From Lacinutrix himadriensis (GTDB lineage: Bacteria; Bacteroidota; Bacteroidia; Flavobacteriales; Flavobacteriaceae): 64,000 nt of DNA. The DNA lies in NCBI RefSeq assembly GCF_001418105.1, contig NZ_LIQI01000027.1:62001-126000 (forward strand). Direction: 5' to 3'. The position numbers were made by a program, and so were the translations under genes. This document shows positions 7,922 through 16,989 of this stretch, piece after piece. Below the pieces are notes generated by a model, which was not told the origin of the DNA, made no database searches, and saw only the letters and a list, made by a program, of their open reading frames with translations. The stretch's first letter is position 1. Each line of letters starts with the position of its first letter.

Positions 7922-9982
7922 TTGAAAAAAGCACATACTCCTCCAAAAGCGAAACAAATTCAAGAAAAACTTGTAGCGCATAAGCACGAAAGAATCGATA
8001 ATTATTTTTGGCTTAAAAACAAAGAAGACCAAGAAGTTATAGACTACTTAAATGCTGAAAACAAATACACTAAAGAAGTTTTAGCGCATACAGAGCCTTT
8101 TCAAGAAGATCTTTTTAAAGAAATGAAAGCTAGAATTAAAGAGGATGATGCTTCAGTTCCATATAAGCTGAATGGCTATTGGTACATTACTAAATTTGTA
8201 AAAGGTAAAGACTATCCTATTTACACACGTAAAAAAGACACCTTAGAAGCTGTAGAAGAACTACTGTTTGATTGTAATGAAATGGCAAAAGATTTTAACT
8301 ACTTCAAATTAGGAGGCGTTTCTATTAGTCCGGATAATACCATGGCTGCTTTTTCAACGGATACCGTAAGTAGAAGACAGTATAATATTAAAATTAAAAA
8401 TTTAATTACTGGCGAAATTTATTCCGAAGAAATAAAAAACACAACAGGAGGAATTACTTGGGCAAATGATAATACGACCTTGTTTTACACAAGAAAAGAC
8501 GAAGTTACCTTACGTTCACATAAAGTATATAAACACAAGTTACATACCAAAGTAGAAACCGATACAGAGGTGTTTCATGAAGAAGATGAAACGTTCAACA
8601 CTTTTGTATATAAAACGAAATCTAAAAAGTATTTAGTGATTGGTTCTTCTAGTACTTTAACTTCAGAATATCAAATTCTAAATGCAGATGATCCAGATGG
8701 TACATTTAAAGTTTTTCAGAAAAGAGAAAGAGAATTAGATTATGCTATAGCACACTATAAGGATAGTTTTTTTATTATTTCTAATAAGGATAAAGCGATA
8801 AATTTTAAGCTTCAAAAAACAAACGAAAACCAAACTGAAAAGGAGTATTGGCAAGATGTTTTACCACATAGAAAAGATGTTTTATTAGAAGATATCGAAA
8901 TCTTTAAAGATTATTTGGTAGTAAGCGAAAGAGAAAATGGCTTAAATAAAATTAGAATCATAAGCTGGAATGGTAAAGAAGATTATTATTTACCCTTTGA
9001 CAATGAGACCTATACTGCAAATACAGGCAGTAATCCCGACTTTGATAGTGATGTTTTAAGATATAGTTATAATGCACTTACCACTCCAAGTTCTGTAATC
9101 GATTATAATTTTAAAACGAAAACCAAAGAAATAAAAAAAGAACAAGAAGTTTTAGGAGGTACTTTTAATAAAGATAATTATACCTCTAAACGTGTTTGGG
9201 CTACTGCTAGAGATGGCGTGAAAATTCCAATTTCTTTAGTATATAAAAAGGGATTACAATTAGATGGTACCAATCCGTTATTGCAATATGCGTACGGTTC
9301 TTATGGTTCTACCATAGATCCTTATTTTTCAACCATACGATTAAGTCTTCTAGATAGAGGATTTATTTTTGCCATTTCACATATACGAGGAGGGGAATAT
9401 TTAGGAAGAGATTGGTACGAAACAGGGAAATTAAAACTAAAGAAAAATACTTTTCATGATTTTATAGACTGTTCTAAATACTTAATTGAAGAAAAATATA
9501 CTTCCAATAAACATTTGTATGCCAATGGCGGATCTGCAGGAGGCTTACTAATGGGAGTAATTGCTAATTTAAATCCGGAGTTATACAATGGTATTTTAGC
9601 TGCCGTTCCTTTTGTGGATGTAGTTACAACTATGTTAGATGATACTATTCCGTTAACTACGGGAGAATATGATGAATGGGGAAATCCTAACGATAAAGAA
9701 TATTACAATTATATGCTTTCCTATTCGCCTTACGATAATGTAAAAGCGCAAGATTATCCAAATATGTTAATTACAACAGGTTTGCATGACTCGCAAGTGC
9801 AATATTGGGAACCAGCAAAATGGGTTGCAAAACTTAGAGAATTAAAAACAGATAATAATAAATTACTGTTACATACAGATATGGAATCTGGTCATGGTGG
9901 CGCATCCGGAAGGTTTGAAAGCCTGAAAGAAGTCGCTTTAGAATACGCATTTTTATTAGATTTAGAAGGAATTAATGAATAA
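7922..9982 (+). CDS. ptrB: Oligopeptidase B-like S9 serine peptidase
   Basis: This 686-residue enzyme belongs to the prolyl oligopeptidase family, which cleaves short peptides, in oligopeptidase B after basic residues. The start is TTG at 7922, giving MKKAHTPPKAKQIQEKLVAH, and no better ATG is available before the conserved HERIDNYFWLKNKED segment. A seven-bladed propeller occupies roughly residues 70-400. The alpha/beta-hydrolase domain follows, with catalytic Ser538 in NGGSAGGLL, Asp623 in TGLHDSQVQYW and His658 in ESGHGGASG. There is no signal peptide, so it is cytoplasmic. It is transcribed divergently from ybaB. Confidence 0.93.
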   Translation: MKKAHTPPKAKQIQEKLVAHKHERIDNYFWLKNKEDQEVIDYLNAENKYTKEVLAHTEPFQEDLFKEMKARIKEDDASVPYKLNGYWYITKFVKGKDYPIYTRKKDTLEAVEELLFDCNEMAKDFNYFKLGGVSISPDNTMAAFSTDTVSRRQYNIKIKNLITGEIYSEEIKNTTGGITWANDNTTLFYTRKDEVTLRSHKVYKHKLHTKVETDTEVFHEEDETFNTFVYKTKSKKYLVIGSSSTLTSEYQILNADDPDGTFKVFQKRERELDYAIAHYKDSFFIISNKDKAINFKLQKTNENQTEKEYWQDVLPHRKDVLLEDIEIFKDYLVVSERENGLNKIRIISWNGKEDYYLPFDNETYTANTGSNPDFDSDVLRYSYNALTTPSSVIDYNFKTKTKEIKKEQEVLGGTFNKDNYTSKRVWATARDGVKIPISLVYKKGLQLDGTNPLLQYAYGSYGSTIDPYFSTIRLSLLDRGFIFAISHIRGGEYLGRDWYETGKLKLKKNTFHDFIDCSKYLIEEKYTSNKHLYANGGSAGGLLMGVIANLNPELYNGILAAVPFVDVVTTMLDDTIPLTTGEYDEWGNPNDKEYYNYMLSYSPYDNVKAQDYPNMLITTGLHDSQVQYWEPAKWVAKLRELKTDNNKLLLHTDMESGHGGASGRFESLKEVALEYAFLLDLEGINE

Positions 9983-9996
9983 TAAAAAATTTTACG

Positions 9997-10004
9997 TATT
10001 TTTG
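9997..10004 (+). promoter_or_regulatory. Putative -7 promoter element for the cysteine-synthase-like gene
   Basis: TATTTTTG matches TAnnTTTG and lies 42 nt upstream of the ATG at 10046. It is in the 63-bp gap after oligopeptidase B. Confidence 0.4.
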
Positions 10005-10045
10005 CCCAGTTTATGTTACTTCTTGTAGCAGAATAAAACGTATTT

Positions 10046-11086
10046 ATGGCACAAAAAAATCAAGTATTTGATAACGTTTTAGATTTAGTAGGTAATACAC
10101 CATTAATTAAACTAAATACTATTACAGCTCCTTTTAAAGGTGAATTTTACGCAAAAGTAGAAGCTTTTAATCCAGGACACTCATCAAAAGACAGAGTTGC
10201 ATTATATATTATAGAACAAGCTGAAAAGAAAGGAATTTTAAAACCTGGCGATACCATTATAGAAACTACTTCTGGTAACACCGGATTTAGTATTGCTATG
10301 GTTAGTATCATTAAAGGATACGATTGTATTTTGGCAGTAAGCTCAAAATCTTCACCAGATAAGATTGATATGCTTAAAACCATGGGAGCAAAGGTATATG
10401 TTTGCCCAGCACATGTAAGTGCAGACGATCCTAGATCGTACTATGAGGTTGCAAAGCGATTACACGAGGAAACCAAAGGTTCTGTATATATCAACCAATA
10501 TTTCAATCAGTTAAATATAGATGCACATTATAACTCTACTGGCCCTGAAATTTGGGAACAAACCGAAGGAGAAATTACACATCTAGTAGCTTGTAGCGGA
10601 ACAGGAGGAACAATTTCTGGAACTGCAAAATACTTAAAAGAGCAAAATCCTAATGTTAAAGTAATAGGAGTAGATGCTTTTGGATCTGTAATTAAAAAAT
10701 ATCATGAAACTAGAGAGTTTGATGAAAAAGAAATTTATCCATACCGAATTGAAGGTTTAGGAAAGAATTTAATTCCAACAGCAACCGACTTCGATGTTAT
10801 TGATTCTTTCGTGAAAGTTACCGACGAAGAAAGCGCACATACCGCAAGAGAAATTGCAAAAACCGAAGGTTTATTTGTAGGTTATACTTCAGGAGCAGCG
10901 ATGCAAGCAGTAAAACAACTAGAAGAAGCAGGTGAGTTTGATAAAAACTCTAAAGTAGTAATTTTGTTTCCAGATCATGGTTCGCGCTACATGAGTAAGA
11001 TCTACAGCGATAAATGGATGACAGATCAAGGCTTTTTTGATAGTCAAAACAAAGTTGCAGCAGAAAGCATTCAGTATATAAAATAA
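10046..11086 (+). CDS. Fold-type II PLP enzyme of the cysteine synthase / cystathionine beta-synthase family
   Basis: This 346-residue enzyme resembles the catalytic core of cystathionine beta-synthase more than short CysK. It carries the PLP lysine Lys48 in NPGHSSKDR, the substrate loop TSGNTG (75-80), the phosphate-binding GTGGT (185-189), and the C-terminal phrase [20 protein letters not shown]. The usual NPGGSVKDR is altered to NPGHSSKDR, which places His and Ser next to the PLP lysine. There is no heme or CBS regulatory domain. It is followed after 157 bp by an alpha-oxoamine synthase. That pairing suggests cysteate synthase (activated serine plus sulfite) for sulfonolipid synthesis, but ordinary cysteine or cystathionine synthesis is not excluded. 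Family is certain; substrate is inferred. Confidence 0.9.
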   Translation: MAQKNQVFDNVLDLVGNTPLIKLNTITAPFKGEFYAKVEAFNPGHSSKDRVALYIIEQAEKKGILKPGDTIIETTSGNTGFSIAMVSIIKGYDCILAVSSKSSPDKIDMLKTMGAKVYVCPAHVSADDPRSYYEVAKRLHEETKGSVYINQYFNQLNIDAHYNSTGPEIWEQTEGEITHLVACSGTGGTISGTAKYLKEQNPNVKVIGVDAFGSVIKKYHETREFDEKEIYPYRIEGLGKNLIPTATDFDVIDSFVKVTDEESAHTAREIAKTEGLFVGYTSGAAMQAVKQLEEAGEFDKNSKVVILFPDHGSRYMSKIYSDKWMTDQGFFDSQNKVAAESIQYIK

Positions 11087-11103
11087 TAAAACATAACATA
11101 ATT

Positions 11104-11143
11104 AAAGATAGAAAGTTTCCTAAAAGTTGCTTTCTATCTTTTT
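11104..11143 (+). terminator. Intrinsic terminator between the CBS-like and oxoamine synthase genes
   Basis: A perfect 12-bp stem, AAAGATAGAAAG (11104-11115) with CTTTCTATCTTT (11130-11141), is followed by T residues. It implies that the next gene has its own promoter. Confidence 0.8.
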
Positions 11144-11169
11144 GTTGTTAATAATAGAGTATAAAAACA

Positions 11170-11201
11170 TTGTGTTTAGTGCACAGAAATATTTAATTTC
11201 G
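11170..11201 (+). promoter_or_regulatory. Bacteroidota-type promoter of the oxoamine synthase gene
   Basis: TTG at 11170-11172 is followed after 21 nt by TAATTTCG at 11194-11201, one mismatch from the TAnnTTTG consensus at the expected spacing. A transcript would begin near 11208, within a short direct repeat. Confidence 0.5.
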
Positions 11202-11205
11202 CAGG

Positions 11206-11232
11206 ACTAAACTAAGGCAGAACTAAACTAAG
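11206..11232 (+). repeat. Two copies of an 11-bp direct repeat in the leader of the oxoamine synthase gene
   Basis: ACTAAACTAAG occurs at 11206-11216 and again at 11222-11232, a period of 16 bp, just downstream of the proposed promoter and 11 nt before the ATG. It could be a regulator site or a translational element. Confidence 0.6.
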
Positions 11233-11243
11233 ATAGATAGCAG

Positions 11244-12503
11244 ATGAAAGATTTATTTGAAAAAATTTACAAAGATAAAGGTCCGTTAGGAAAATGGGCA
11301 GCACAAGCAGAAGGGTATTTTGTGTTTCCGAAACTAGAGGGAGAGATTTCAAACCGAATGAAATTCCAAGGTAAAGATGTAATTACATGGAGTATTAACG
11401 ATTACCTAGGATTAGCAAATAATCCAGAAGTGAGGAAGGTAGATGCGGAAGCAGCTGCAGCTTATGGTTCTGCGTATCCAATGGGAGCTCGTATGATGTC
11501 TGGTCACACAGAGTTACATGAGCAACTTCAAAATGAATTGGCTGCATTTGTAAGTAAAGAATCTGCTTATTTATTAAATTTTGGTTACCAAGGGATGGTT
11601 TCTACTATAGACGCTTTAGTATCTAAAGATGATATTATTGTTTATGATGTAGATGCACATGCATGTATTATTGATGGTGTACGTTTACACATGGGAAAAC
11701 GTTTTACTTACAAACATAACGATGTAGTAAGTTTAGAAAAGAACTTAGAAAGAGCCACTAAAATGGCAGAACACACTGGAGGAGGAATTCTTGTTATTTC
11801 TGAAGGTGTTTTCGGAATGCGTGGAGAACAAGGTCGATTAAAAGAAATTGTTGCACTTAAAGAAAAATATAATTTTCGTTTATTCGTAGATGATGCACAC
11901 GGATTTGGAACTCTTGGTAAAACAGGAGCAGGAGCAGGAGAAGAACAAGGTGTTCAAGATGATATCGATGTGTATTTTGCAACTTTCGCAAAATCTATGG
12001 CAAGTACTGGAGCTTTTATTGCTGCAGATAAAGAAGTAATTGATTACTTAAAATATAATTTACGTTCTCAAATGTTTGCAAAATCTTTGCAAATGCAATT
12101 GGTTGTTGGTGCTTTAAAGCGTTTAGATATGCTACGTACTATGCCAGAATTGAAAGAGAACCTTTGGAAAATTGTTAATGCGTTACAATCTGGATTAAAA
12201 GAACGTGGTTTCGATATTGGTACTACACAAAGTTGTGTAACTCCTGTTTATCTTAACGGAAGTATTCCAGAAGCAATGGCATTAGTTAGAGATTTAAGAG
12301 AAAACTACGGTATTTTCTGTTCTATTGTGGTGTATCCAGTAATACCAAAAGGATTAATATTATTACGTATGATTCCTACTGCAACACACACTTTACAAGA
12401 TGTTACAGAAACTTTAGATGCTTTTGAAGCAATTAGAGAAAGATTGGTAAACGGAACGTATAAACGTATGTCTGCTGCTTTAATTAAAGCAATGGGAGAA
12501 TAG
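11244..12503 (+). CDS. Alpha-oxoamine synthase (serine palmitoyltransferase / cysteate acyltransferase-like)
   Basis: This 419-residue fold-type I PLP enzyme belongs to the family that condenses an amino acid with an acyl thioester and releases CO2 (KBL, AONS, ALAS, SPT). The PLP lysine is Lys250 in TFAKSMASTGAF. Asp217 and His219 lie in FVDDAHGFGTLG, and the stacking histidine is His139 in YDVDAHACIIDG. The substrate loop reads AYPMGARMMSGHTELH rather than the GSGGSR-type of AONS, so I do not call it BioF. Bacteroidota use such enzymes for sphingolipids (serine) and sulfonolipids (cysteate). The cysteine-synthase-like gene upstream favours cysteate. There is no acyl-CoA or carrier-protein gene nearby. 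It probably has its own promoter. Confidence 0.88.
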   Translation: MKDLFEKIYKDKGPLGKWAAQAEGYFVFPKLEGEISNRMKFQGKDVITWSINDYLGLANNPEVRKVDAEAAAAYGSAYPMGARMMSGHTELHEQLQNELAAFVSKESAYLLNFGYQGMVSTIDALVSKDDIIVYDVDAHACIIDGVRLHMGKRFTYKHNDVVSLEKNLERATKMAEHTGGGILVISEGVFGMRGEQGRLKEIVALKEKYNFRLFVDDAHGFGTLGKTGAGAGEEQGVQDDIDVYFATFAKSMASTGAFIAADKEVIDYLKYNLRSQMFAKSLQMQLVVGALKRLDMLRTMPELKENLWKIVNALQSGLKERGFDIGTTQSCVTPVYLNGSIPEAMALVRDLRENYGIFCSIVVYPVIPKGLILLRMIPTATHTLQDVTETLDAFEAIRERLVNGTYKRMSAALIKAMGE

Positions 12504-12530
12504 TTGTAAATACAAGTACAATATATATTA

Positions 12531-12562
12531 AAAAAGGTTGCATATTTTATGCAACCTTTTTT
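12531..12562. terminator. Bidirectional terminator overlapping the stop codon of the THUMP-like methyltransferase gene
   Basis: AAAAAGGTTGCATA (12531-12544) pairs perfectly with TATGCAACCTTTTT (12548-12561) across a 3-nt loop. On the minus strand the right arm encodes the last residues (KKVA) and contains the stop codon of the facing gene. Confidence 0.85.
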
Positions 12563-13728
12563 GTTTGTATAACCATTTTATTATTTTCTAAATCTGTGGT
12601 AAAAAAGAGATATACATTTCCGCCATCTTTTATTTTATGCTTTTTTCGGATTTGTTCTACACTTTCCGGAAAGTTACGCGTAGTAATATTCGCTTTTTCA
12701 AAACCTTCCTTTTTTAGAACCTTCTTATTATAAGGCATTACTTTTTCAATTTTAAAAACTCTTCCAGGGAAATCTATTAAAGTATCGTTGGTATATAAAT
12801 GCGAATGTTGCTGTAGTTTAAAAACTTCTAGCGTATTTGTAATCGTATGAAATGCGCCAGATTTCATTATTGCTGCATTAGGCTCATATAAATATGCTAA
12901 AGGCAAACTATATTGGCTAATGGTAGAAATCTCTTCTTCTAACGGAAAATTAAAAGTTTCAGCGCTGTCTTTTTTAATATTGCAAGTTTCTATAGTTACT
13001 CCATCTGTATAGTCCTTTTCTAAAACCCAAAGTAATTCTTTTACTTCATTGTTCACTGCAACGATATGAATGGTTTTCACGTGTTTTAATTCGTTTAAAC
13101 CAATAGTAAGATCTAATAGTGGCGACGTTTTAATTAAAATGTTATTCGCTTTATTAAAGAGTACATCTATATGTTCTGGTACGTTTGGTAAACAATCCTT
13201 TAAAAAGAAAACCTTGCCTTTGCTATCGTGTCTTCTAGAAGGATCTATATAAATCCAATCTAAAGAAATTTGAGTACTCTGTAAATATGCTAAACCATCT
13301 TGCGCAATAGTTTCGATATTTTCTACTTTTAATTGTTTGTAATTATGGGCTACTATTTGTGAGAGTTGTTCGTTAATTTCACAATGAATAACCTGGTTAA
13401 AATGTTTAGCAAAATAATAACAGTCTACACCAAAACCTCCTGTAAGATCTATAATTGTCTTTCCTTTTAATAAACTGGCTTTATGTTTTGCTGTAGTTTC
13501 AGAAGAAGTTTGCTCTATATTTAATTTGTTAGGATAGTAAATCTCTTCCGTAGAAAACCAGGTAGAAAGCTTTGTCTTACAACGTTTTTTTGCTTCTATC
13601 TGTTCTATTATTTCCTTTGTTTCTAGGGAAGGGAAATCGATTCCTTTTAATAACAAGGAAGCAATATTAGTATCTAGATTGCTATTTATAAAGGCTTGTA
13701 TTTCTGTATTTAGAAGCTGTTTATTCAA
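12547..13728 (-). CDS. Class I SAM-dependent methyltransferase with C-terminal THUMP-like domain
   Basis: This 393-residue protein resembles the Bacteroidota PG_1098-type methyltransferases. An N-terminal helical region of about 90 residues precedes a Rossmann methyltransferase domain with the SAM motif IIDLTGGFGVDCYYFAKHF and an IYIDPSRRHDSKGKVF motif resembling RNA/DNA methyltransferase motif IV. The C-terminal part (about 280-393) is a small alpha/beta THUMP-like region ending in YLFFTTDLENNKMVIQTKKVA-like text. RNA is a plausible substrate but is not shown. The start is TTG at 13728, the first usable codon giving the conserved N-terminus; it lies 7 nt after the AI-2E gene's stop, so the two are probably one operon. 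Confidence 0.8.
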   Translation of the reverse strand: MNKQLLNTEIQAFINSNLDTNIASLLLKGIDFPSLETKEIIEQIEAKKRCKTKLSTWFSTEEIYYPNKLNIEQTSSETTAKHKASLLKGKTIIDLTGGFGVDCYYFAKHFNQVIHCEINEQLSQIVAHNYKQLKVENIETIAQDGLAYLQSTQISLDWIYIDPSRRHDSKGKVFFLKDCLPNVPEHIDVLFNKANNILIKTSPLLDLTIGLNELKHVKTIHIVAVNNEVKELLWVLEKDYTDGVTIETCNIKKDSAETFNFPLEEEISTISQYSLPLAYLYEPNAAIMKSGAFHTITNTLEVFKLQQHSHLYTNDTLIDFPGRVFKIEKVMPYNKKVLKKEGFEKANITTRNFPESVEQIRKKHKIKDGGNVYLFFTTDLENNKMVIQTKKVA

Positions 13729-13735
13729 AATATAA

Positions 13736-14824
13736 TTATAAACCTTTAGTGAGTTTTTTAACGATTTTATTATCCGATAAAAATTCTTTTAAAATCACTT
13801 TAATCGCTGTGTATGCAGGAACAGCAACAATAAGTCCAACAATACCGAATAAAATACCAGCAATTAAAATAACTAAAAATATTTCTAGTGGATGTGATTT
13901 TACACTTTTAGAAAATATTACGGGCTGGCTAACAAAATTATCTACAAGTTGGCCAATTAAGAATACTACAAATACCCAAAATGTTTTTGGTAATACAACA
14001 TCTTGAAAGCTTTCGCCAAGGCTACTCGTCATGGTTAATGTTAGCATTAAGAAGGCACCAATTAACGGACCAACATAAGGAATTAAGTTTAGTAATGCAC
14101 ACATAAAAGCAATAACTATAGGGCTTTCTACACCAATAATCATTAAACCAATAGTGTAAATAATAAAGAGGATTAGTATTTGAAATATTAAACCAATAAA
14201 ATATCTAGATAGCAAATCTTTAATTTTTACCGAAGAGTTTTTCCAACGAGATTCATTTCCATCTGGAATAAAAGTCATTATGCCATTTTCAAAAAGTTTA
14301 CTGTCTTTTAAAAAGAAAAAAGAGATAAACAAAACGGAAAATAAACCAATACTAAAGCTTCCTAAACCACTAATTAAAGAATTAAAAAAATTAGGTATTA
14401 AGGAATAATCAAGCTTAGAAAGTAGGTTAGAGTTTTTTATAGATTGCTCTACATCTATATTATTTATTTGAAAGTAAGCAATTGCTTCACCATATAAATC
14501 TTCTATATTACCTTGTAATTGATCAATATCTAAAAGGGCTAAATTATGTCCTTGTTCTACAATTAAAGGAATAAATAAACGTACCAAACCAAAGAGTAAA
14601 CCAATTAAAATAAGCATGGTTACTATTACTGCGATCGTGTTTTTAAATTTTAATCTTCTTCTTAAAAATAAAATAATAGGTCTTCCAATTAATGAAATTA
14701 CGGCTGCAATTGCGATATACACAATTACCGATTGAATTTTAAATAGAAACAAAAGGATTAAAACGACACCAAGAATAATTCCTAGTGCTTTTAAAATACC
14801 ATTAGATATTTGATTTGAAGTCAT
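13736..14824 (-). CDS. AI-2E family transporter (PerM/TqsA-like membrane protein)
   Basis: This 362-residue inner membrane protein has about eight hydrophobic segments in the family's usual arrangement: a cluster of three at residues 10-90, a soluble central region (about 95-150) and five towards the C-terminus. The signature ALLNLIPYVGPLIGAFLML identifies the family. Some members export autoinducer-2, while others move sodium or protons; the substrate cannot be read here. It lies in a minus-strand run between the TrmH-like and methyltransferase genes. Confidence 0.88.
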   Translation of the reverse strand: MTSNQISNGILKALGIILGVVLILLFLFKIQSVIVYIAIAAVISLIGRPIILFLRRRLKFKNTIAVIVTMLILIGLLFGLVRLFIPLIVEQGHNLALLDIDQLQGNIEDLYGEAIAYFQINNIDVEQSIKNSNLLSKLDYSLIPNFFNSLISGLGSFSIGLFSVLFISFFFLKDSKLFENGIMTFIPDGNESRWKNSSVKIKDLLSRYFIGLIFQILILFIIYTIGLMIIGVESPIVIAFMCALLNLIPYVGPLIGAFLMLTLTMTSSLGESFQDVVLPKTFWVFVVFLIGQLVDNFVSQPVIFSKSVKSHPLEIFLVILIAGILFGIVGLIVAVPAYTAIKVILKEFLSDNKIVKKLTKGL

Positions 14825-14876
14825 GTTGTAAATATAATTAATTCCGGTGAAGACAGGAATCTAATTTTGTAACTTA

Positions 14877-15377
14877 TTAAGAAAGCTGTTTCGTCATTTC
14901 ATACAAAGCGATGGTCGTTGCTTGTACCACATTCATACTACTATTTTGTCCAAACATATCAATATGAAGTACAGCGTCACATTGTTTTAAAATATCTTGC
15001 GAAACACCAAAATTCTCATCACCAATTACAATTGCTATTGGTTTTTCTTTGGGAAAGTTGCTCGTGTGTATCGATGTACTTTCACTAGTAATTTCTAGAG
15101 CAACCACATGATAACCTTCTTCTTTGCATTTGGAAACCACTTCGGAAGCATTTTCTTTCCCTTCAAAAGGCACCACTTTTTCTGTCGCACGCGACGTTTT
15201 TGTCATTTTTCTTCCTAACGGAATCTGTTCCCCACAAAATACTATTTTTTCAACACCAAAGGCATCAGCAGTTCTAAAAAGGCTTCCAATATTAGGAGCA
15301 TTGGTAACGTTCTCACAAATAATAGTTATAGGGAACGTACGTTTGTTAAAGTTGGTATTATAGTGATTGAGTTGCAT
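14877..15377 (-). CDS. TrmH/SpoU-family RNA 2'-O-ribose methyltransferase
   Basis: This 166-residue protein has the knotted SPOUT fold signatures of 2'-O-methyltransferases: NVTNAPNIGSLFRTADAFG (motif 1), PIAIVIGDENFGVS (motif 2) and MFGQNSSMNVVQATTIALYE (motif 3). The ATG at 15377 is preferred over a TTG at 15386. It lacks the N-terminal substrate-binding domain of larger relatives, so it is a minimal catalytic unit like TrmL or TrmH. Whether tRNA or rRNA is modified cannot be decided from sequence alone. There is an MFS gene immediately upstream. Confidence 0.87.
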   Translation of the reverse strand: MQLNHYNTNFNKRTFPITIICENVTNAPNIGSLFRTADAFGVEKIVFCGEQIPLGRKMTKTSRATEKVVPFEGKENASEVVSKCKEEGYHVVALEITSESTSIHTSNFPKEKPIAIVIGDENFGVSQDILKQCDAVLHIDMFGQNSSMNVVQATTIALYEMTKQLS

Positions 15378-15406
15378 TTGTTTCAAATAGAATTTACGCG
15401 AATATA

Positions 15407-16585
15407 TTATATTTTTAATGCATTTTTCTTCCGTAACATAATCAAACCAAAAATAGGCCCTATAGCCAAGATAGTATAAATGCTATTAGAGTCTGTTAAT
15501 TCTAGCATTTTAGTGATAAGCTGAATACTAATTATAGTTATTGAAAATCCAATACAATTAACAATGGTAAGTGCTGTCCCTTTTATTTCGGATGCTGCAT
15601 TTTGAGCTACTAATGTAGATAATAGAGGGGAGTCTGCAATAACTACCATTCCCCAAAAAATAAGAAAACTAATAAATAAATTTTCAAAATTACTAGAAAA
15701 TAGTAAAGGAGAAATAAGACAACAAATACAAGATAAAAGTAGTGCTACAAATGCTGTTTTTTTGGTTCCTTTTGTTTGTGCAATATAGCCGCTAAGAATA
15801 CATGCGAAACCACCAATTCCTATTATAGCGAAAGATAGCAACGGTATGTTAAATTGTACGAGATCATGCTCCTCGCTATATTTTTTAAGCATTATTGGTA
15901 CAAAAGTCCAAAATGCATATAATTCCCACATGTGTCCAAAGTAGCCAAAAGATACAGATCGAAATTCTCTGTTTTTAAAGACTCCTAAAAAAATGGAAAG
16001 ATCTGTTTTCTGACTAGGTTTTCTGTAAGGGCCATCTGGAACAAGAAATACCATTAGTAATCCTCCTAATAATGCAAGAGAGGAAGTTGCAAGGATTACA
16101 GATTCCCACGAAAAAGTATCTGTCATTTGATTTAATATATGCGGAAAAGCAGTTCCTATTACCAATGCACCAACTAAAAAACCAAGGGATTTACCGAGTC
16201 CTTTTTGGTAATAATCGGCAGCTATTTTCATTCCAACAGGATAGATTCCTGCAAGAAAAAAACCGGTAAAAAAACGAAAGATTAGTAAACTAGTTAAGGT
16301 GTTGGCGTGATACATTACACCTAAGTTAAACAGGGCACCAAGTACAGCGCTAATTAAAAATACTTTGGAAGGTGAAAAACGATCGGCAATAGTAAGAATC
16401 GCGAAAACAAGTGTTCCTATAATAAATCCGAATTGTACAGCAGAAGTTAAATGTCCTAAAGCATCTGCTTTTAGGTTAAAATTAAAAATTAAATCGTTTA
16501 TAACGCTATTTCCAGCAAACCAAAGGGAAGTACAGCAAAACTGAGAGATTACAATAATAGGAAGTATTAACTTGGATGGTTTCAT
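15407..16585 (-). CDS. Major facilitator superfamily transporter
   Basis: This 392-residue protein has about twelve hydrophobic segments and the MFS organisation of two six-helix halves. Loop 2-3 reads IADRFSPSKVFLIS, a variant of the GxxaDrxGrr motif. The phrase SLWFAGNSVINDL at the first helix is seen in Bacteroidota MFS proteins of unknown substrate. No regulator or catabolic gene is adjacent, so I do not assign a substrate. Confidence 0.85.
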   Translation of the reverse strand: MKPSKLILPIIVISQFCCTSLWFAGNSVINDLIFNFNLKADALGHLTSAVQFGFIIGTLVFAILTIADRFSPSKVFLISAVLGALFNLGVMYHANTLTSLLIFRFFTGFFLAGIYPVGMKIAADYYQKGLGKSLGFLVGALVIGTAFPHILNQMTDTFSWESVILATSSLALLGGLLMVFLVPDGPYRKPSQKTDLSIFLGVFKNREFRSVSFGYFGHMWELYAFWTFVPIMLKKYSEEHDLVQFNIPLLSFAIIGIGGFACILSGYIAQTKGTKKTAFVALLLSCICCLISPLLFSSNFENLFISFLIFWGMVVIADSPLLSTLVAQNAASEIKGTALTIVNCIGFSITIISIQLITKMLELTDSNSIYTILAIGPIFGLIMLRKKNALKI

Positions 16586-16621
16586 GTATTGTGATATCTC
16601 GCAACTGGTAATTATCGTTTT

Positions 16622-16960
16622 TTATCCGTTATTTTTTAAATATACAAAACCAGTTTCACCAGATTTAAAAGTGATTTCAACACGTTTATAATCGTCTACT
16701 TCGTATGTGTCTGCATGGATTAATTCTTCATCGGTCAAATCAAATAAAGTTCCTTTTACAAAATCTGTTATGTTTCCAGTATATTCCAGAATCGGGTGTA
16801 TGTTAGTGCCACTGGAGGCAATTACTTTTGGATCGGTAATTTTTATTTGAGATAGGATGAATTTCTCTAAGACTTCATTACTTCCTATTAAAATTCTTCC
16901 AAAAACATCTTGTTGCACCTTTTTCATTTGAAGCGTTCCGTAAGAGAATAGTTTTGGCAT
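16622..16960 (-). CDS. Gamma-glutamylcyclotransferase (AIG2/GGCT-like) family protein
   Basis: This 112-residue cytoplasmic protein has the GGCT nucleotide-like turn FSYGTLQMKKVQ at its N-terminus. A likely catalytic glutamate lies in DTYEVDDYKRVEITF. Family members release 5-oxoproline from gamma-glutamyl compounds, but small bacterial members are largely uncharacterised. It is preceded 29 bp upstream by the DUF4159 gene, probably in the same transcript. Confidence 0.82.
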   Translation of the reverse strand: MPKLFSYGTLQMKKVQQDVFGRILIGSNEVLEKFILSQIKITDPKVIASSGTNIHPILEYTGNITDFVKGTLFDLTDEELIHADTYEVDDYKRVEITFKSGETGFVYLKNNG

Positions 16961-16989
16961 ATCTAATGTATCTGGTTCGACGCTTTCAA

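Noticed and set aside
11244-12503. Calling the oxoamine synthase BioF (biotin synthesis)
   Set aside because: The substrate loop is not BioF-like and no other bio genes are in the window.
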